Below are positions 61,127 through 64,000 of a stretch of 64,000 nt of DNA, piece by piece (position 1 is the stretch's first letter; every line of letters begins with the position of its first letter). The notes under the pieces were generated by a model that was not told the origin of the DNA, ran no database searches, and saw nothing but the letters and a program-made list of their open reading frames with translations. The stretch lies in contig JAHJME010000022.1 of assembly GCA_018821435.1 (NCBI GenBank), positions 146,363 through 210,362 of the forward strand. The letters are read 5' to 3'. The stretch comes from Alphaproteobacteria bacterium (lineage in GTDB: Bacteria; Pseudomonadota; Alphaproteobacteria; Caulobacterales; Caulobacteraceae). The position numbers were made by a program, and so were the translations under genes.

Positions 61127-62419
61127 GTGAACGCGACCGATCCCGAAAACAACGACATCCGTGGCCTGCCGGCCCGCGCCGCCGCCCTCGACCTGCTGAC
61201 CACCGCCCTGTCGCGGCGGGCGGGGCTGGACGAGGGGCTGAACCATCCCGCGCTGGCCGCCCTGCCGCCGCGCGACCGGGCGTTCGCCCGCGCCTTGGTG
61301 ATGGCCACCCTGCGCTGGCTGGGTCCGATCGACACGGCGCTGCAGGCGCGGCTGAAGAAGCCGCCGCCGGAAAACATCGTCCACGTCCTGCGTCTGGGCG
61401 CCGCCCAGCTGCTGGTGCTGAAGACCCCGGCCCACGCCGCCGTGGGCGCGACCGTCGATCTGGCGGCGGCCCAGAAGGGCGGATTGCCGTTCAAGGGCCT
61501 GGTCAACGCGGTGCTGCGCGGCCTGGACCGCGAGCCGCCGGACCTGAACGATCCCTCGCTGATGGCCCCTACCTGGCTGCAGGCGCGCTGGCGCTCGGCC
61601 TATGGCGAAGAGGCCGCGACCGCCATCGCCGCCCAGATCGGCGCGGAACCGGCCACCGACCTGACCGTCCAGGGCGAGGTCGGCGACCTGGCGGGCGAAC
61701 TGGAGGCCCAGGCCCTGCCCGGCGGCAGCCTGCGGGTGGGCCTGAAGGGCGAGGTTTCGGCCTGGCCCGGTTTCAGCGACGGCCGCTGGTGGGTGCAGGA
61801 CGCCTCGGCCGCGGTTCCGGCCCGCCTGCTGGACGTGCAGCCCGGCAAGACGGCGCTGGACATGTGCGCCGCGCCGGGCGGCAAGACGCTGCAACTGGCC
61901 GCCGCCGGCGCGAAGGTCACCGCCATCGACCGCTCGGCGGGCCGCATCAAGCGCGTGTCGGAGAACCTGATGCGAACCGGCCTGGGCGCCGAGATGGTGG
62001 TCGCCGACGCCGCCGAGTGGAACGACAGCCGCACGTTCGACGCCGTGCTGCTGGACGCGCCGTGCTCGGCGACCGGCACGTTCCGCCGCCACCCCGATGT
62101 GCTGTGGGTGGCGAGCCCGGCCGACGTGCCCAAGCTGGCCGCCGTCCAGTCTAAGCTGCTGGACTCGGCCGCGCGCCGGGTGAAGCCGGGCGGCCAGCTG
62201 GTCTACTGCGTCTGCTCGCTGGAATGGGAAGAGGGTGAGAACCAGGTCGCGGCGTTCCTGTCGCGCACCGGCGGCTTCGCCCTGGAGCCGATGACGGCCG
62301 GCGAGGGCGGCGCGCCCGAGGGCAGCCTGCGGCCCGACGGCACGCTGCGCATCCTGCCGCATCACCGCGAGGGCGGGACGGACGGCTTCTATGTGGCGCG
62401 GATGAGGAAGGCCGGATGA
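61127..62419 (+). CDS. rsmB: 16S rRNA (cytosine-C5) methyltransferase RsmB-like
   Basis: This 430-residue protein has an N-terminal NusB-like helical domain (LDLLTTALSRRAGLDEGL...LRLGAAQLLVLKTPAHAAV). A Rossmann methyltransferase domain follows. SAM-binding LDMCAAPGGKTLQLAAAGAKVTAID and the catalytic DAPCSATGTFRRHPDVLW are present, then VYCVCSLEWEEGENQ. RsmB methylates C967 of 16S rRNA in E. coli. The start is GTG 61127. It overlaps the next gene by 4 bases. Confidence 0.93.
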   Translation: MNATDPENNDIRGLPARAAALDLLTTALSRRAGLDEGLNHPALAALPPRDRAFARALVMATLRWLGPIDTALQARLKKPPPENIVHVLRLGAAQLLVLKTPAHAAVGATVDLAAAQKGGLPFKGLVNAVLRGLDREPPDLNDPSLMAPTWLQARWRSAYGEEAATAIAAQIGAEPATDLTVQGEVGDLAGELEAQALPGGSLRVGLKGEVSAWPGFSDGRWWVQDASAAVPARLLDVQPGKTALDMCAAPGGKTLQLAAAGAKVTAIDRSAGRIKRVSENLMRTGLGAEMVVADAAEWNDSRTFDAVLLDAPCSATGTFRRHPDVLWVASPADVPKLAAVQSKLLDSAARRVKPGGQLVYCVCSLEWEEGENQVAAFLSRTGGFALEPMTAGEGGAPEGSLRPDGTLRILPHHREGGTDGFYVARMRKAG

Positions 62420-62712
62420 TCGCCATCGCGCTGGCCCTGGCCGTGCAGCTGGGCGACCTGACGGGCTATCCGCAGGCGGCGGCGTACGGGCCGTTGCCAC
62501 GCGAGGTGCGCGTGCTGATCGACCGGCGGCTGAACTGCGACCACTGGGCCGGCGAGGAGCCCTATGACCGGGCCCGCAAGCGCGAGATCAACGCCGCCCT
62601 GCGCGACCTGCGTTGCGACACCGTCGAGCGGGAAGAAACCCGGCTGAAGCGGCGCTACGCCAAGCTCCCACAGGTTCTGAAGGTCCTGGCCGACAGCCGC
62701 GATTGGCAGTGA
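62416..62712 (+). CDS. Small exported or membrane-linked hypothetical protein
   Basis: This 98-residue protein has a short hydrophobic start (MIAIALALAVQLGDL). A charged mostly helical body with two Cys (LNCDHWAGEEPYDRARKREINAALRDLRCDT) follows, possibly a disulfide if exported. The family is not recognised. Overlap with rsmB (ATGA) and a 25-base gap to rpe suggest co-transcription. The LNCxHWxGEE...LRC pattern occurs in other alphaproteobacterial small proteins as I recall, without a known role. Confidence 0.7.
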   Translation: MIAIALALAVQLGDLTGYPQAAAYGPLPREVRVLIDRRLNCDHWAGEEPYDRARKREINAALRDLRCDTVEREETRLKRRYAKLPQVLKVLADSRDWQ

Positions 62713-62737
62713 GCCCCGCATCAGGCTAAGCGGGAGC

Positions 62738-63397
62738 ATGGCTGGACGGACCATCATCGCCCCCTCGATCCTCGCATCGGATTTCGCGCGCCTGGGCGAA
62801 GAGGTGGCGGCCATCGAGGCCGCCGGCGCCGACTGGGTCCACGTGGACGTCATGGACGGCCACTTCGTGCCGAACATCACGATCGGGCCCGACGTGGTGA
62901 AGGCGCTGCGCCCGCACGCCAAGATCCCCTTCGACGTCCACCTGATGATCTCGCCGGCCGACCCCTACCTGGAGGCGTTCCGCGCGGCGGGGGCCGACTA
63001 CATCAGCGTCCACCCCGAAGCGGGGCCGCACCTGAACCGCACGCTGAAGCAGATCCGCAAGCTGGGGGCGAAGGCCGGCGTGGTGTTCAACCCGTCCACG
63101 GACCCGTCGGTGATCCAGTGGATGATGGACGAGGTGGACCTGATCCTCGTCATGTCGATCAACCCGGGCTTCGGCGGCCAGACGTTCATGCATTCGCAGC
63201 TCCGCAAGATCGAGGCGCTGCGCAAGATGATCGACGCCGAGGGCCGCGACATCCCCCTCGAGGTGGACGGCGGCGTGACGCCGGAAACCGCCCCCCTGTG
63301 TATCGCCGCGGGGGCCACGGCCCTGGTGGCCGGAACCGCCGTCTTCCGCGGCGGGGCGGAGCGTTACGCCGCCAATATCGCCGCCCTGCGGGGCTGA
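62738..63397 (+). CDS. rpe: Ribulose-phosphate 3-epimerase
   Basis: It interconverts ribulose 5-phosphate and xylulose 5-phosphate. The 219-residue TIM barrel has IAPSILASDFARLGEEV and WVHVDVMDGHFVPNIT with metal ligands His35 and Asp37. FDVHLMI carries His68, and VMSINPGFGGQTFM and LEVDGGVTPET carry the second catalytic Asp. It sits between the rsmB pair and the heparinase-like gene, an order also seen in Caulobacter as I recall. Confidence 0.96.
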   Translation: MAGRTIIAPSILASDFARLGEEVAAIEAAGADWVHVDVMDGHFVPNITIGPDVVKALRPHAKIPFDVHLMISPADPYLEAFRAAGADYISVHPEAGPHLNRTLKQIRKLGAKAGVVFNPSTDPSVIQWMMDEVDLILVMSINPGFGGQTFMHSQLRKIEALRKMIDAEGRDIPLEVDGGVTPETAPLCIAAGATALVAGTAVFRGGAERYAANIAALRG

Positions 63398-63406
63398 GCG
63401 CCGCCG

Positions 63407-64000
63407 TTGGCCGGGCTCCGCGCGCCACGTCTCCCCGGCCGCCACGTCGTCCGCGCCCTGGTCGTGGGCGCCGGACGCATCCTGGCCGAGGAGTGGCGCG
63501 GCGCCGGACCTTATCGCTGGCTGACGGCGCGCCCGCGCCCCACCGGCTTTGGCCTGCAGCCGAAGGATTTCAGGCCCGCCAACGCCGAGGTCGGCCGCGC
63601 CGCGCTGATGGGCGCCTTCGTGCTGCGGGGCGAGACCCTGGTGGTGGGGGTGCGCGGCAATCCGTGGGACCGGGCCAGCCCGAGCCGGGCGTTCGCCGAG
63701 GCCCTGCACCGGTTCGACTGGCTGCCCGACCTGATCGCCGCCGGGCCGGAGGGCGCGGCCGAGGCGTTGCGCCTGGTACTGGAGTGGCGGCGGCTGTTCG
63801 GGAAGTGGAACGCGTTCGCCTGGTCGCCGGAGGTCATGGCGCGCCGGGTGTTCAACCTGGCCTGCGCTGGGCCCCTGCTGGCGGCGCGCGCCTCCGAGGC
63901 CGAGACGGCGAAGATCGCCGGCGACCTGGCGCGGCAGGCCCGCGACCTGCTGGCGCCCGGCAATGTGGCGAGCGCGGCCGAGCGCGCGGTCTGCGCGGCC
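63407..64000 (+). CDS. Heparinase II/III family protein (5' part, cut by window edge)
   Basis: The first 198 codons are present and run open off the right edge. The start is a TTG at 63407, nine bases after the rpe stop. The opening VVGAGRILAEEWRGAGPYRWLTARPRPTGFGLQPKDFRPANAEVG and then RFDWLPDLIAAG, WRRLFGKWNAFAWSPEVMARRVFN match the N-terminal helical toroid of heparinase II/III-like proteins. They are conserved next to rpe and purH in this group. The catalytic C-terminal domain lies outside. The substrate is unknown. Confidence 0.8.
   Translation, partial: MAGLRAPRLPGRHVVRALVVGAGRILAEEWRGAGPYRWLTARPRPTGFGLQPKDFRPANAEVGRAALMGAFVLRGETLVVGVRGNPWDRASPSRAFAEALHRFDWLPDLIAAGPEGAAEALRLVLEWRRLFGKWNAFAWSPEVMARRVFNLACAGPLLAARASEAETAKIAGDLARQARDLLAPGNVASAAERAVCAA

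Overview
This is high-GC DNA from an alphaproteobacterium, almost certainly Caulobacteraceae (Caulobacter or Phenylobacterium). The main reason is gene order. hemH and hemE lie on one side of a 510-base gap and the PEP synthase regulator, maf, aroE, coaE and dnaQ on the other, which is the arrangement I know around the Caulobacter crescentus chromosome origin (Cori). The gap holds a perfect TTAA-N7-TTAA CtrA box, a near-perfect second one, DnaA-box-like elements and GANTC sites, so I call 4220-4729 the probable replication origin. A CC0125/CC1285-type lipoprotein, a TimA protein, a TorF porin and a PEPxxWA-CTERM protein fit the same group.

Layout. 1-4219 (minus strand): rho (cut by the left edge), hemJ, hemH, hemE. 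4220-4729: origin. 4730-8417 (plus): ppsR, maf, aroE and coaE overlapping by 4 bases each, then dnaQ. 8637-12824: a CDP-glycerol-transferase-like gene, secB (minus), and the timA-mltA-smr row. 12887-16976 (minus): a sugar/adenosine kinase followed by hisB-hisH-hisA-hisF-hisE. 17180-21726: a complete divergent yjf-type membrane stress module (DUF1190, DUF350 and DUF2491 on minus; DUF2170, PspA and a glutathionylspermidine-synthase-like ATP-grasp on plus). 22062-28755: a small membrane protein, a LysR regulator, nth, an SDR, a DUF2244 protein, hslU and hslV separated by a tandem NTF2-like exported protein, and a MoeB/ThiF E1-like gene. 28955-35549: an S9 peptidase, a D-2-hydroxyacid dehydrogenase, an SH3 protein, and the unsaturated fatty acid row fabA-fabB-(small Cys protein)-fabI. 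35595-39047: an emrA-emrB-tetR efflux operon with two 16-base operator-like palindromes upstream. 39100-42844: a ubiH-like monooxygenase, a Trm112 protein, a Lon-N-like protein, a CnoX-like thioredoxin, and a prolyl-tRNA editing protein. 43050-48026: a PEP-CTERM protein, a DUF6065 protein, tRNA-Gly, then two ATP-grasp ligases with a nucleotidyltransferase. 48197-51674 (minus): an exported caspase-Sel1 protein followed by an SH3 protein. 52070-64000: a lipoprotein, MAPEG, KTSC, TorF porin, argG, a small membrane protein, kup, an SDR, marC, pyrF, an SDHAF4-like protein, rsmB, a small hypothetical, rpe, and a heparinase II/III-like gene cut by the right edge.

Points that stand out. argG has lost about 25 conserved codons in frame, including the HGATGKGNDQVRF signature, and as read should be inactive. 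The yjf module begins with a DUF2170 protein carrying an extra N-terminal ribbon-helix-helix-like segment, with two palindromes at its start codon. The caspase-Sel1/SH3 pair and the double ATP-grasp/nucleotidyltransferase cluster are the best candidates for little-described systems. Gene ends are decorated with several families of inverted intergenic repeats, one of which supplies the C-terminal residues and stop codon of a gene. No prophage, insertion sequence, rRNA or CRISPR array was seen.
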